Shown in pieces: positions 63,679 through 64,000 of a DNA stretch of 64,000 nucleotides. The DNA comes from Flavobacteriales bacterium. GTDB lineage: Bacteria; Bacteroidota; Bacteroidia; Flavobacteriales_F; PHOS-HE28. The position numbers and the translations under genes are program-made. How positions within the stretch are numbered: position 1 is the stretch's first letter; each line of letters starts with the position of its first letter. The stretch lies in the NCBI GenBank assembly GCA_016788295.1, contig JAEUSY010000002.1, positions 1 through 64,000 of the forward strand, read 5' to 3'. A model generated the notes under the pieces. The model was given only the letters and a program-made list of their open reading frames with translations, had not been told where the DNA came from and ran no database searches.

Positions 63679-64000
63679 ATGACCAGGATGCCTGATGCCC
63701 GCGCGAAAGCCGAGGCTACACCGATCACCACCACCGACATCGATGTCGCCTACATCGATGGCAAGGCATACCCCATCAACAAGAACGAGACGATGCTCTC
63801 GTTCATGAAGCGCCACATCGGACCCAATCCGGTACCCACGCTTTGCGATGCACCCAACCTGGAGCCCTTCGGCAGCTGTCGTGTCTGTTCCGTGGAGGTG
63901 GCTCTTCAAGAGGATGGACCCAGCAAGGTGATGGCCAGCTGCCACACCCCCGTGGGCAAGGGCATGTACATCACGGTGAACAGCCCGCGCATGGAGCGGC
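63679..64000 (+). CDS. Formate dehydrogenase alpha / NuoG-type subunit, N-terminal fragment
   Basis: 107 residues from ATG 63679 to the window edge. After ~20 variable residues comes a plant-type [2Fe-2S] domain (VAYIDGKAYPINKNETMLSFMKRH) with ligands C56, C67, C70 and C88 (PTLCDAPNLEPFGSCRVC ... MASCHTPVGKG). This arrangement starts NAD-dependent formate dehydrogenase alpha subunits (FdsA/FdhF-like), NuoG and HoxU. The rest of the protein, including any molybdopterin domain, is outside the window, so formate dehydrogenase is an inference supported by the flavoprotein gene at 51442-53121. TATCTTCG at about 63652 is a possible -7 element. Confidence 0.8.
   Translation, partial: MTRMPDARAKAEATPITTTDIDVAYIDGKAYPINKNETMLSFMKRHIGPNPVPTLCDAPNLEPFGSCRVCSVEVALQEDGPSKVMASCHTPVGKGMYITVNSPRMER

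Overview
The window is a GC-rich chromosomal segment of a member of the Bacteroidota, most likely the Flavobacteriia/Flavobacteriales. The assignment rests on four things: the 2430-residue T9SS translocon SprA in the cluster ruvA-sprA-gcvH-vanZ-tonB, seven proteins with T9SS-type C-terminal sorting domains, an alternative complex III operon joined to cytochrome oxidase genes, and several exact TAnnTTTG (-7) promoter elements upstream of genes. High GC is unusual for the group; high-GC Flavobacteriales are known from wastewater assemblies, but that placement is inference. I see no rRNA, tRNA, CRISPR array, transposase, integrase or phage gene.

Layout. 1-4.1 kb (minus): truncated aldehyde dehydrogenase, serine hydrolase, outer-membrane beta-barrel, Asp-box T9SS cargo. 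4.1-7.4 kb: a decayed second copy of the deoC 3' end, a frameshifted FG-GAP repeat T9SS gene, then intact deoC, so the FG-GAP gene lies between two near-identical 106-bp direct repeats. 8.3-17.8 kb (minus): tonB, vanZ-like, gcvH, sprA, ruvA. 17.9-24.5 kb: Sir2 deacylase, a convergent T9SS cargo, an Omp28-like T9SS protein, and a translationally coupled TlpA thioredoxin / DUF6029 barrel / Omp28-like lipoprotein set. 24.6-28.2 kb: small conserved protein, queG, a membrane protein, ruvB, an outer-membrane protein.

28.2-39.9 kb (minus) is one respiratory operon, actABCDEF-coxB-coxA: a quinol:cytochrome c oxidoreductase (ACIII) plus the CuA and heme/CuB subunits of the terminal oxidase. A strong interrupted palindrome and a -7 element precede it. 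40-45 kb holds a SPOR protein and the rimP-nusA-infB operon, whose presumed leader contains an intrinsic-terminator hairpin. 45.3-53.1 kb: a MORN/YwqK-repeat protein, divergent from a chain starting with a pentaheme cytochrome that carries a T9SS signal, then a MOSC protein, a queuosine-precursor transporter and a GNAT acetyltransferase in ATGA overlaps, followed by a small basic protein and a fused NuoE/NuoF-type flavoprotein.

53.2-64 kb: histone-H1-like Lys/Ala protein, a GATC-dense palindromic spacer, a NarL-type regulator with a propeller-type sensor kinase, and divergently a 1412-residue T9SS protein with eleven 39-residue four-cysteine repeats, another T9SS protein, and the start of a formate dehydrogenase alpha-type (2Fe-2S) subunit. 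That last gene is the likely partner of the flavoprotein 10.5 kb upstream. Cell-surface secretion and respiration dominate the content. The main oddities are the deoC-flanked FG-GAP gene, the possible rimP-nusA-infB attenuator, the surface-targeted multiheme cytochrome and the split NAD-linked dehydrogenase.
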